DNA of 20,872 bases from positions 1 through 20,872 of the forward strand of contig CAYYLG010000012.1 in NCBI GenBank assembly GCA_964472605.1, written 5' to 3'. Within the stretch, counting starts at the first letter, position 1. Each line of letters begins with the position of its first letter. The stretch is from JANNXY01 sp964472605. Lineage in GTDB: Bacteria; Patescibacteriota; Minisyncoccia; Phycocordibacterales; CAIZIN01. Below are positions 1 to 8,100 of this stretch, in pieces. The notes below the pieces were generated by a model that saw only the letters and a list, made by a program, of their open reading frames with translations, had not been told where the DNA came from and ran no database searches. A program made the position numbers and the translations under genes.

Positions 1-170
1 ACCTTACCTGCTACAGATACCTGCTGTTCGAATCTGGTAGCACTTACCGGAATTGTCACCAGATCATCATTACTCCTACTTGAATATATAAGATATGAGC
101 TAACTAATGCAACAGCTATAAGAATGATCAAAACATATTTCTTTTTCAAAAAATCATAGAATTTACTCAT
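1..170 (-). CDS. HlyD-like membrane-fusion (efflux adaptor) protein, N-terminal fragment
   Basis: The gene reads leftwards from an ATG at 168-170 and leaves the window at base 1, so only about 56 residues are visible. The protein begins MSKFYDFLKKKYVLIILIAV, a short charged start followed by one hydrophobic helix (about residues 12-28). After the helix comes a region ending in an ATRFEQQVSVAGKV-type stretch. A signal anchor followed closely by a 'V.V.G.V' beta strand is the usual opening of HlyD/MacA-type periplasmic adaptor proteins, which couple an inner-membrane transporter to export. It starts 14 bases after the PH-domain gene and is probably co-transcribed with it. An ABC permease and ATPase would be expected further left. 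The family call rests on the N-terminus only. Confidence 0.6.
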   Translation of the reverse strand, partial: MSKFYDFLKKKYVLIILIAVALVSSYLIYSSRSNDDLVTIPVSATRFEQQVSVAGK

Positions 171-184
171 ATATCTATATTACA

Positions 185-700
185 CTATTTATCTTTACCG
201 ACAATGCGTGTTAATTCTCTCGAAATAATTTCCTTTACTATTGCTGGGTCAGTAATCTGCTCCATAGTAAACTCTCTATTTGTTGCAGCAGTTTGAATAT
301 ACAGATCTCCAAATCCAAGAAAGGTTGGTAATATCCCTTCAACTTCAACACCAATTTCCTGAATAGTTTCAAAACGAATTGTAGATATTTCCCTATCAAA
401 CAACCCCTTCTGCTCAACCTCCATTATTCTCATGTTTGTAATTATGAGCATATCCAAATAATAATCAGTCCACATTACAAATGCCACCATCCACATAAAG
501 AGAAGAAAAAGTGCATAAAACATTGTAAATATTTTAGACGCAATCACCGGATCAATGTTTGGTATAAATCCAATGAATAGAATTATTACAAGCGGAAATA
601 GCGAAGCGATTATTATTGAAAAAAGTCTCATTGCAAAAACAAACCAATGTTTATGAACCACATGAATAACATATTCATTTTCTTCAAAGGCGATCATCAT
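185..700 (-). CDS. PH-domain (YdbT/bPH2-like) membrane protein
   Basis: This is a 171-residue protein with two hydrophobic segments (about residues 24-47 and 56-80), followed by a soluble domain. The soluble part carries MRIMEVEQKGLFDREISTIR, then a 'FETIQEIGVEVEGILPTFLGFGDLYIQTA' type stretch. That is the pattern of bacterial PH domains of the YdbS/YdbT type: a helix-preceding basic strand, a 'tiRfe.IqdI.v' strand and 'fGdl.I.Ta'. These proteins sit in the cytoplasmic membrane and their biochemical role is mostly unknown. The start ATG (698-700) overlaps the stop of the two-helix protein in an ATGA overlap, which implies translational coupling. The family assignment is fairly secure; the function is not. 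Confidence 0.8.
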   Translation of the reverse strand: MMIAFEENEYVIHVVHKHWFVFAMRLFSIIIASLFPLVIILFIGFIPNIDPVIASKIFTMFYALFLLFMWMVAFVMWTDYYLDMLIITNMRIMEVEQKGLFDREISTIRFETIQEIGVEVEGILPTFLGFGDLYIQTAATNREFTMEQITDPAIVKEIISRELTRIVGKDK

Positions 701-912
701 ATATAGTCAATTGCTAGTCCTAGTGCAGACATGAAAAGGACAAATGCCCCACCAATATAGAGAATGATTATAAAAAGCCTTTTTACTGCACTGATTCCAT
801 AGTAATTCCAATGGTAAATAAGGGAAACTGTCACAATCAAGAAGACTAAGCCTATCAAACCAAAGGTACCTAACACGATCTTGCTTAGAATATTGGGAGA
901 TATAATATCCAT
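697..912 (-). CDS. Small two-helix membrane protein of unknown function
   Basis: This is a 71-residue protein with two long hydrophobic segments (about residues 11-32 and 45-69) joined by a short basic loop containing AVKRL. No family is recognised. It ends in TGA inside an ATGA overlap with the PH-domain gene, so the two proteins are probably made together and may act together in the membrane. The overlapping reading frame at 707-916 gives a less plausible protein and was set aside. An extended -10 box lies only six bases before the ATG, so this gene may have its own leaderless transcript in addition to read-through from the gene upstream, whose stop is 39 bases away. Confidence 0.7.
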   Translation of the reverse strand: MDIISPNILSKIVLGTFGLIGLVFLIVTVSLIYHWNYYGISAVKRLFIIILYIGGAFVLFMSALGLAIDYI

Positions 913-918
913 GCAAAT

Positions 919-927
919 ATTATATCA
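919..927 (-). promoter_or_regulatory. Extended -10 promoter (TGATATAAT), leaderless start
   Basis: The minus strand reads TGATATAAT, a perfect TATAAT preceded by TG-N, and ends six bases before the ATG at 910-912. A transcript starting about seven bases after the -10 box would begin at the start codon. No -35 box is obvious, as is usual for extended -10 promoters. This is inferred from sequence only. Confidence 0.5.
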
Positions 928-951
928 ATATTCTATTCCAAAAGAAATTAA

Positions 952-1482
952 CTACTTAACAAACTCAGCAGTGTTTGAATTGAAGATCCCACCATCTACT
1001 GTAACAAAGATCTCTCTTATCGATGTTCCCGTACTATTTAATGCAACTGTATTATACGGTGCAATGAAGGTTATTCTAACTGCATAATCAGAACCAACAA
1101 CATCTTCTGTAGAAATACTTTGTATATCATTTACTTCTCCCAAAATCAGAAATGATTTTTGTACTAATTTACCTTGATCAACTACAAACGAAACAAGATA
1201 CGATACAGCATTTTCACCAAAATCCTGCTTAACTGCAGTTATAATATTTCTCTCAACAGATTCTTTACCACCAATACTTTTTTCTGTATATATTGGATAA
1301 ACAGTTATCTTGCCGCCTTGATCAGGTAACCTGACCTCAGCGTTTTGTATAAGTACCTTAATATCAGAACTATCAACATTGACCTCTGCAGGAGCCTCTG
1401 ACTTGTTACTCCTAAACATCAAAACTGCACCAGCCACCACTGCAACTACCACAACCCAAATCAATACCTGTTTCTTGTTCAT
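952..1482 (-). CDS. Membrane-anchored protein of unknown function
   Basis: This is a 176-residue protein starting MNKKQVLIWVVVVAVVAGAV, one N-terminal helix that is either an uncleaved anchor or a signal peptide. It is followed by a Ser/Glu/Pro-rich linker (residues 25-38) and an extracytoplasmic domain of about 135 residues rich in beta-strand-forming Val, Ile and Thr. No catalytic motif or known family is recognised. It lies 76 bases after the antiporter gene. A TGCTATACT extended -10 box occurs 32 bases before its ATG, so it may begin a sub-operon with the two-helix, PH-domain and membrane-fusion genes. That arrangement hints at an envelope role, but no function can be assigned. Confidence 0.65.
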   Translation of the reverse strand: MNKKQVLIWVVVVAVVAGAVLMFRSNKSEAPAEVNVDSSDIKVLIQNAEVRLPDQGGKITVYPIYTEKSIGGKESVERNIITAVKQDFGENAVSYLVSFVVDQGKLVQKSFLILGEVNDIQSISTEDVVGSDYAVRITFIAPYNTVALNSTGTSIREIFVTVDGGIFNSNTAEFVK

Positions 1483-1514
1483 AAAATCAGCTTAATTCAA
1501 TATAATTAGTCTGA

Positions 1515-1523
1515 AGTATAGCA
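1515..1523 (-). promoter_or_regulatory. Extended -10 promoter (TGCTATACT)
   Basis: On the minus strand, TGCTATACT matches the extended -10 pattern and lies 32 bases before the ATG at 1482, predicting a leader of about 25 bases without an obvious ribosome binding site. The -35 region is poor. It would give the four genes to the left a transcript separate from the fibre operon. Confidence 0.4.
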
Positions 1524-1558
1524 TCAAAATACACGAGTTAAAGTTGACAGAATGATTA

Positions 1559-2995
1559 TTATATTCTTATATTTTGCCTATGTAATATCTTATTTAAATG
1601 AATATTTCTCTCTTTTTCAAATTGAGCAACATCATATCCATATCTCTCTATCATATGCGATGCATGGTGAGCACCCAAATGATGTGGCATAACAACATAT
1701 GTAGCACCTTTTAGATATAATTCTTTGGTTTCTTTAATATCGTGGGATATCAAAATCACAATAGCAGTAGGATTATGCTGTCTGGTTGTCTCAACAATGA
1801 TCACATTTGTTTTAAAATCAGGAATAGTTGATACAACGAGGCGTGTTGACTTCAAATTTAACTCCTGGAGAAAATCAACATCGTCAGCGTCACCAAATTT
1901 AAACGGAACAGCCTCTCTTTGTAGTTTTTCTATTGATTTTGGATTGAAATCAACTACAACATAACTACCACCCAATTTCTGTGCTGCAGTAACAAATTCT
2001 CCACCAACCCTATCGTATCCAAAGATAATCATGTCATAGGTATCTGAAGATGAATCCTTTTCATGCTTATGATTTTTTCTAAATTCAAGAAGTCTAGTTG
2101 TTAAGGTAAGTCTTTTAAAAATAAAATCCGCCCCTAATATAAAATAGCTTGAAAAACTTATTGATATAACTGCAACAAAAGAAATTATAGAAAGCACCGC
2201 TTGGCTAATATGTCCCAATGANNNNNNNNNNNNNNNNNNNNNNNNNNNNNNNNNNNNNNNNNNNNNNNNNNNNNNNNNNNNNNNNNNNNNNNNNNNNNNN
2301 NNNNNNNNNNNNNNNNNNNNNCCTAATCCCCATGATATGGAAAATAGAAATAATAGTTCTTGAGATGAAGCGATGAAATAAGAAACTCTAGATAAAATAA
2401 ATTTTGAAATTATGTATACAATTATTCCTAAAACAACTGCTTTGCCCCCGAATTGAATCAGTGATGTAAAGAGACTTGAATCTGAGTCAGTATTTATGAG
2501 CGCAATACCAAGCAGGCAAAGTGTCGCAACGATATCTTGAATTATTAAGAATCCAACAGAAATCTTGGCATAGAGTTTATTTAGATCCCCTCTATCAGAA
2601 AGGAGTTTCAGAATTATAATAGTACTAGAAAATGTTAGAGCGAATGCACCATATAACGCCTCTATAGTATTGAACTTAAAGTACATTAGTAGCAGAAACC
2701 CCAATATGGTTGTCACTATCACCTGAATTAGACCAATATAAACTGATGATTTACCAGTTTCTTTAATTGTCTGCGGATTAAGATTTAGACCAACAATGAA
2801 CAGAAGAATTGAAATTCCGATAGTTGAAAAAAGTTCTACATATTCACTTGAATGGAATATATTTAAAACATATGGACCAATAATTACACCAGCAATAATA
2901 TAACCAATGACTAATGGTTGTCGGAATATTCTAGCCAAACAAGTCGTAAGCAGGGTTATACCAAGAATTAAACTGAGTTCTACAAAGATTGTCAT
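1559..2995 (-). CDS. Kef/CPA2-type cation:proton antiporter with TrkA-N domain (interrupted by assembly gap)
   Basis: This is a polytopic membrane protein of the CPA2 (Na+/H+ exchanger) family, expected to exchange K+ or Na+ for H+ across the cytoplasmic membrane. The N-terminal half shows repeated hydrophobic helices with family signatures: RQPLVIGYIIAGVIIGP, a GISILLFIVGLNLNP stretch, and FALTFSSTIIILKLLSDRG. After the gap the last helix follows (SLGHISQAVLSII). Then comes a cytoplasmic Rossmann-type TrkA-N domain, beginning near MIIFGYDRVGGEFVTAAQK and ending near HMIERYGYD. The reading frame stays open through the 100 N, giving a nominal 478 residues. Family members usually have about 80-110 residues between the two flanking segments, so the real gene is probably longer. 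It starts two bases after the 133-residue gene. Confidence 0.88.
   Translation of the reverse strand: MTIFVELSLILGITLLTTCLARIFRQPLVIGYIIAGVIIGPYVLNIFHSSEYVELFSTIGISILLFIVGLNLNPQTIKETGKSSVYIGLIQVIVTTILGFLLLMYFKFNTIEALYGAFALTFSSTIIILKLLSDRGDLNKLYAKISVGFLIIQDIVATLCLLGIALINTDSDSSLFTSLIQFGGKAVVLGIIVYIISKFILSRVSYFIASSQELLFLFSISWGLXXXXXXXXXXXXXXXXXXXXXXXXXXXXXXXXXXSLGHISQAVLSIISFVAVISISFSSYFILGADFIFKRLTLTTRLLEFRKNHKHEKDSSSDTYDMIIFGYDRVGGEFVTAAQKLGGSYVVVDFNPKSIEKLQREAVPFKFGDADDVDFLQELNLKSTRLVVSTIPDFKTNVIIVETTRQHNPTAIVILISHDIKETKELYLKGATYVVMPHHLGAHHASHMIERYGYDVAQFEKERNIHLNKILHRQNIRI
2222..2321. other. Assembly gap (100 N) inside the antiporter gene
   Basis: Exactly 100 N, the usual placeholder for a gap of unknown size. 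The flanks are not duplicated. The gap removes the segment between '...LFLFSISWGL' and 'SLGHISQ...' of the antiporter. By family comparison that segment normally holds several transmembrane helices, so the true gap probably exceeds 100 bases. Confidence 0.95.
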
Positions 2996-2997
2996 GG

Positions 2998-3399
2998 TTA
3001 TAATTTACGAATATCCTTTTCTATCCTTTCCATTTCATTATTAAGCATTGATTCAATATGTGACAAGCGGTGTTCAAATCTATCCATAAACACTGCCTCT
3101 TCTGCTGTAAGCTCTCTCTTGGTTTTTGCCTTATCAATATTTTTCACATGAGAAGTAACCTCGAAATAAAGTTGAGACAATGCCTTATGCACAGAATAAT
3201 CGACTACACCCAACTCCTTTCTAAGTCTCTTTCTTAGACTAGCAATCCTGACCCTTGCATACCAGAACAGACAAATAAATGTAAATACTATGCAAGCAAT
3301 CGCTACTGTAATGGAGAAGGCGTCAACAAGCTTAAGTCCAAGTTCTTTGTATTTGGCAAGTATATCGATCACTCCTACTATTTTAACTTCGGGATTCAT
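2998..3399 (-). CDS. Single-helix membrane protein with coiled coil, unknown function
   Basis: This is a 133-residue protein. Residues 26-48 form one transmembrane helix (ITVAIACIVFTFICLFWYAR), followed by an Arg-rich stretch (VRIASLRKRLRKELG). The rest is a charged, heptad-like helical region ending in LSHIESMLNNEMERIEKDIR. The positive charges after the helix suggest the coiled-coil part faces the cytoplasm. No family is recognised. It sits one base after the 149-residue gene and two bases before the antiporter, so it is firmly inside the operon. Confidence 0.7.
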   Translation of the reverse strand: MNPEVKIVGVIDILAKYKELGLKLVDAFSITVAIACIVFTFICLFWYARVRIASLRKRLRKELGVVDYSVHKALSQLYFEVTSHVKNIDKAKTKRELTAEEAVFMDRFEHRLSHIESMLNNEMERIEKDIRKL

Positions 3400-3400
3400 T

Positions 3401-3850
3401 TTATTTGCTTATGTTGATTGGTCCAACATTAACGATAATATTGCGTGTTGGATTATATATAATTGCTTTAGAGTTTTTTGGATACAAAAGTAGTTTATCT
3501 CCTTTCTCTGCATTGGCGAAAAAGGCTTGCTCCTTCTTTAAGACATCTGGGTTATCAATGTTGTAAATAGCTGGATCTTCTCCCTGCGGAAGAATCATTA
3601 GTTCACCAACTCTTTGAACTAATTTTAGATTTTCCTTATTTACTTTTTCGATATTGTTTGCTGTCATCCCCTTGGTTATATATAGATACCCACCAAGGAT
3701 GAGGATAAGCAAGACTACAAAAAGAATAAGATTTCTTTTGAATTTACCTTTCTTTTTTGTTGGTTCGTCTGTCGCCAGATTGTCTATCACTGAATAACCC
3801 AAATCAGTAGTTTCTTCTGTAACTTTGTTTTCTGATTTTCTAATTTTCAT
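3401..3850 (-). CDS. Membrane-anchored protein of a type common in Parcubacteria, unknown function
   Basis: This is a 149-residue protein. It has a basic cytoplasmic tail (residues 1-40, with TKKKGKFKR), one transmembrane helix (about residues 41-59), then an extracytoplasmic domain. The domain contains VQRVGELMILPQGEDPAIYN, a 'DVLKKEQAFFANAEKGDKLLLYPKNSKAIIYNP' stretch and a C-terminal NIIVNVGPINI. From memory of CPR proteomes this arrangement (VGkLi.LP..E.P...., qpFF..A..GDK.L.Y....kAI.Y.P, v.PI.i) recurs in small anchored proteins with no assigned function. The gene overlaps the end of the surface-protein gene by 11 bases and is followed after one base by the next gene. Confidence 0.75.
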   Translation of the reverse strand: MKIRKSENKVTEETTDLGYSVIDNLATDEPTKKKGKFKRNLILFVVLLILILGGYLYITKGMTANNIEKVNKENLKLVQRVGELMILPQGEDPAIYNIDNPDVLKKEQAFFANAEKGDKLLLYPKNSKAIIYNPTRNIIVNVGPINISK

Positions 3851-5192
3851 GTCGATATTTTTTCTGCTTAGGAATAATAAATATAATAACTATAATTATA
3901 AAAATAATAGCATACAAAATGTAAAATAACATTTTATTTCTATCATAAAATGAGTCTTCCTTATCCAGACTGTAACTACGTGACAATTCACCCGCATCTA
4001 TTATCTCTGGAGAATCTGGATACTTGATTATTGCAAATTTGGTCAAATGATCCACATAAAATACTGCACTCGAATCAAGAAACACTACGTGCGGAACTTT
4101 GATCCATTCATTTCTCTTTTCATTTAACCAATAGACGCCGATATCTGAATCGCCCTTCAGATAATCTGGAACAATCAAAGTTATCTTTATGGGTTTTGGA
4201 AAGGAATGTATTTCATTGTTTGACTTATCAAAGGCTCTAATATCAAAAATTGTTTCCCCTATAATGGAAATACCTTCATTAAACAACTTATCAGATCTAG
4301 CCAGAAGATAGGACTTAATATCAATGCTTAAAGAATCTTGAACTGGGTTGCTGTTCTTATTGACCTCCACCACGCTACCTGCCCCTCTATCGAATTCATA
4401 AACCAGAATTCCAGATTGTTCAGCGTCTAAGATGAGAGGCTTATTGAACGAACAAACATCAGCATTCACACAAGACACTTCCTGATCCGCCAAAAGTGTT
4501 ACAAGTGATTTTGAAGGCTCTTCGAAAACGGTGGTCTTGTTCTCTTCTTGAATCATATATTTTGGCAAATTATCCTCGACAGGACTATCCTGACTCACTG
4601 TTGTTGTAGACGATTCGCTACTTGGTCTAGACCCGCTGGAACCCCCACCTGTATCAGAAGGTGTATCTTCTTCAGCCACGGAGCTCCTAGAAGCAAAAGG
4701 CCTCCAGTCAGTCTTTATACATGTCGAGGCTGAAGCACAATCAAACTTCATCCATCCTCCGTGTGCACCAGAAACCCAGGCCCAACCGACAAATTGTCCA
4801 CTTGAATTTATGGTTACACCAACATCTGTTCCTCCTGACACATCTGTGGGATTGAAATTGATCCAGCTACCGGTCTGTGAATACGCATATCCAGATAGCG
4901 CGCCAGTAGATGTCGATATATCCACACCATAACCAGTTGGACTTAGATTGACCCAACCTATCTCATCGCCCCAGATATAACCAGATAATCCAGTGCCATC
5001 TACAATGCTAACAGCTGTCCCGGAAGTCGGCTTCAAATTGATATTTCCATACTCGGAACAAGAAGTATTTTTACAAATTTTTGTGGATTTATATATCGAA
5101 TCAATTGTCCCAGAAGACTCAGAAGCAGAAGAAATATTGACATCGAATGCCAGCAATAGGAAAATAATTAAAATAATTTTTGCGTATCTCAT
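3840..5192 (-). CDS. Secreted, C-terminally membrane-anchored surface protein
   Basis: The ATG at 5190-5192 is preferred over upstream ATGs at 5202-5204 and 5229-5231 because it puts a signal peptide at the N-terminus (MRYAKIILIIFLLLAFDVN, cleavage near ISSAS). It follows the fibre gene's stop by one base. The 450-residue product has an N-terminal region with repeats of the 'LSGYxWGxxIGWVNxSP' type (GYIWGDEIGWVNLSP; GYAYSQTGSWINFNP; GWAWVSGAHGGWMKF), often seen in Parcubacteria surface proteins. Next come a Ser/Gly/Thr-rich linker (about residues 175-215), a beta-rich part ending in VFYVDHLTKFAIIKYP, and a C-terminal helix (MLFYILYAIIFIIIVIIF) with a basic tail. It is probably displayed on the outer face and held by the C-terminal helix. 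Immediate linkage to the fibre gene suggests a shared structure. Confidence 0.8.
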   Translation of the reverse strand: MRYAKIILIIFLLLAFDVNISSASESSGTIDSIYKSTKICKNTSCSEYGNINLKPTSGTAVSIVDGTGLSGYIWGDEIGWVNLSPTGYGVDISTSTGALSGYAYSQTGSWINFNPTDVSGGTDVGVTINSSGQFVGWAWVSGAHGGWMKFDCASASTCIKTDWRPFASRSSVAEEDTPSDTGGGSSGSRPSSESSTTTVSQDSPVEDNLPKYMIQEENKTTVFEEPSKSLVTLLADQEVSCVNADVCSFNKPLILDAEQSGILVYEFDRGAGSVVEVNKNSNPVQDSLSIDIKSYLLARSDKLFNEGISIIGETIFDIRAFDKSNNEIHSFPKPIKITLIVPDYLKGDSDIGVYWLNEKRNEWIKVPHVVFLDSSAVFYVDHLTKFAIIKYPDSPEIIDAGELSRSYSLDKEDSFYDRNKMLFYILYAIIFIIIVIIFIIPKQKKYRHEN

Positions 5193-5193
5193 A

Positions 5194-8100
5194 TTATTCG
5201 GCATCTGGTTCAACAGGCGCTGTTGATACATCTTCCGTCGACGCTTCCACTACTGGTGCTTCTTCTACAGAAGCAGGATTTTCATTTGGGGGTGGAGTGG
5301 CAGATGAGGTCTCAGTTGTTACACTTGTTGACTCTGATGTAGGTGGGATTGGATCAGCTACTTGAACCACTTCTTTCACTGCAGGAGTTGATGATGCGGA
5401 GACTTCTTCGGTACTTGTAGCTGATTCAGTTTCAATTCGAACTTGATCAGTTGTTGTAGCCACAGGACTCTCCACATCGCTAGTTACTGACCCATCACTT
5501 ACAGTGCTTTCAACCTGTATTGATGATGTAGAAGACAAACTAACGGATCCTTGAAGAATTGCCTTGAACTCCTCCTTTGTCACGCAAACATCATCTACAC
5601 AGACATCTCCCTGAATCTTGAATTTGTCTCCTGTCTCGCTAAACCATGCAATAATTTTTTCCAATTTGACCCAGATCTCTTTGACTGCATTTACGAGAGT
5701 TGCAATAATCGGCCTATCTTGAAGGCTCAAATATCCAGATGAAGAAGTAGACACCGCTTCAGGAATTGCCCCAGCAACATTCTGTGCAGAAAATCCTGTA
5801 TATTCATTGACCGTATCATAACCAGTAAACTCCTTCCATTTATAAATGATTGGATTTATTTTTAGAATATCTACAAGACCCCGAGCAAATGTGCCTTGAA
5901 CATTCTTCAATCTCTCATCGGAAGAAACTGTTAAGTTTCCAGAGCTATCAGTTGTCAGCGTTCCAGAACCTAGTGTAGAAAATCTTATTGTTCCAGAGGC
6001 ATGCAGGTTGGCTGTTGGGGTTGAAGTGCCGATACCCAATCTGCCATTTGTATTATCCCAATAAAAATTTGAACTTGCTCCAAATGCTCCGCTCGAATTA
6101 AATTGTATCTGACCATTTGATCCAGTTGGACCGTTTGCTCCTCCTCCCCCTGTTGAGAAGTCTGCTCTATTATCTATCCACCCCAAACTTACCAATCTCA
6201 ATGTGGTAGCCGCCGCACTAGCATCCGCCATGATCTGAGCAGAAGTATTAGTTATGACATTCACTTTCTGTGAAGCGCTTGTGTTTGCGGCTGCTATTCG
6301 AATAGTCATTCCGGGAGCAGTAGTACCAGCAACAGTTGGATCAGCAGTGTTTACACTTGGATCACTCAAGTATATTCCAGTATTTGCAGTTGAACTGGTA
6401 ATATTTGCATTAACAACGGATGTTGTCCTTATTCCACTTGGAGCAATTACACTAAGAAGAGTCGCAGTTGTGCCGACCGTTGAATTATAGACAAGAACTG
6501 GGACCGTTAAAGAAAAGGTATCACCATCTTGAACAAATCCCCTAATGTTGGCTGACCCGTCGGTTATAACTGCTCCAATTCTTCTTTTATAATCATAATT
6601 TGCTGGCATTGTAGGATTAGATGCACTTGTAGAGAATAAAGCATCGACAACTCCTGTGTCTGATCTATTTATAAGCCAAACATGGTATGTAGTAGATGCA
6701 GTAACAGTTCCTGCATCCAACCCACCAGCATTAGTACCAACAGCCCATGATGCGTCAATCTGCTTAGTTATACTTGAAGACAAACTTATACTTGCATTAT
6801 CAGTTAAATCCCTGGCAACACCTGCGGCAATATCAATGTCATGACTCGCATCACCTGAGTTATTAGACAACGTAAGTCCGGACAAGTAGCCTTGCGGGAG
6901 TGTTGATGTTCCCGCACTAGCCAATGATGCGAATGTTGTCCAGCTTCCCCCACTGTCCTTATATTCAAGAGTGCCTCCATTATCTCTAAAACCATACCCA
7001 GAAGTTCCTGATACATTTCCGAAGTTTATATATCGAGATGACCCAGAAAATATAGCATTTCCATATACATCCAGTTTAGCAAGTGTAGTTGAAGTTCCGA
7101 CCCCTAAGTTACCTCCACCTGTTGCAACCAGAGCACCACCACTGAAAGTAGAAGTGGCTGTCGTAGATGTTGCGTTAATATAGGTAAAAGAAGGGGTGTT
7201 TGACACACGAAGAACATTTCCCGAAACTTCTAAATTTGAACCGGATAAATCCGTAATAGTATCGCCAGCAATTACTATACTAGATGGTGCTATACCATCA
7301 TCAAACGATAGAGCAGAATTATCACTTGTGCTTACTGTTTTACCGGCGGAAAAGATCGTATTACCCTTTACGTATACAAGTCCACCACCGCTAGGATTTA
7401 GTTCAATATCTCCGGTGCCTGTTGTTTTAAGAACAAGAGACTGATTTAAGTCTGCCGACACAACAATATTATTGGACACATCCTCAAGAACTTTTTGGCC
7501 ATTAATATAAAGCGAACCTGGACCAATATATACATCCTTCCACATCAAACTCGCACTACCCAATGAATAAGTGTTATCCACTGTAGGCACTATACTACCA
7601 GCTATACTTATTCCTCCAGCAAAAGTTGAGGTAGCTGTGCCAGAAAGTGCAAGCGTCCCTGTCGCTGTAATGTTACCTCCGGCATAAACATCTCCCGCTA
7701 CTGTAAGTTTGGATGATGGAGTTGATGTGCCTATCCCCACATTGTCAGAAGAAGTAGCGTTATATATTACTCCACTACCGATAGTGAAAGCGCTGTTTCC
7801 TGATCCACCACCAGTTGCACTCAAAGTATTTCCAGCCCAAGATAATCCAGATCCAGCTGTTATCCTTGTCGAAGGTGTATCATAAAAAGTGTTCCAATTT
7901 GTAGATGATGCAGTTAGTGGAATATTGTAACCAGAAGTTAGTGAAAGAATCCCCCCAGTATATGTGAGTCCTGTCGCATCTGTAGAGATTTGTCCTCTTA
8001 TATAACTCGGTGTAAGTGCTGTGGTGCTTGCATAAGCGCTCGCCCATTCTGTAGTTGAGGCAGTGAGTGGAATATTATATCCAGAAGTAAGAGTAAAGGC

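Noticed and set aside
707..916. 69-codon frame overlapping the two-helix protein
   Set aside because: Its product is a mixed, Cys/Tyr/Trp-rich sequence; the other frame gives a clean two-helix membrane protein and an ATGA overlap with the next gene.
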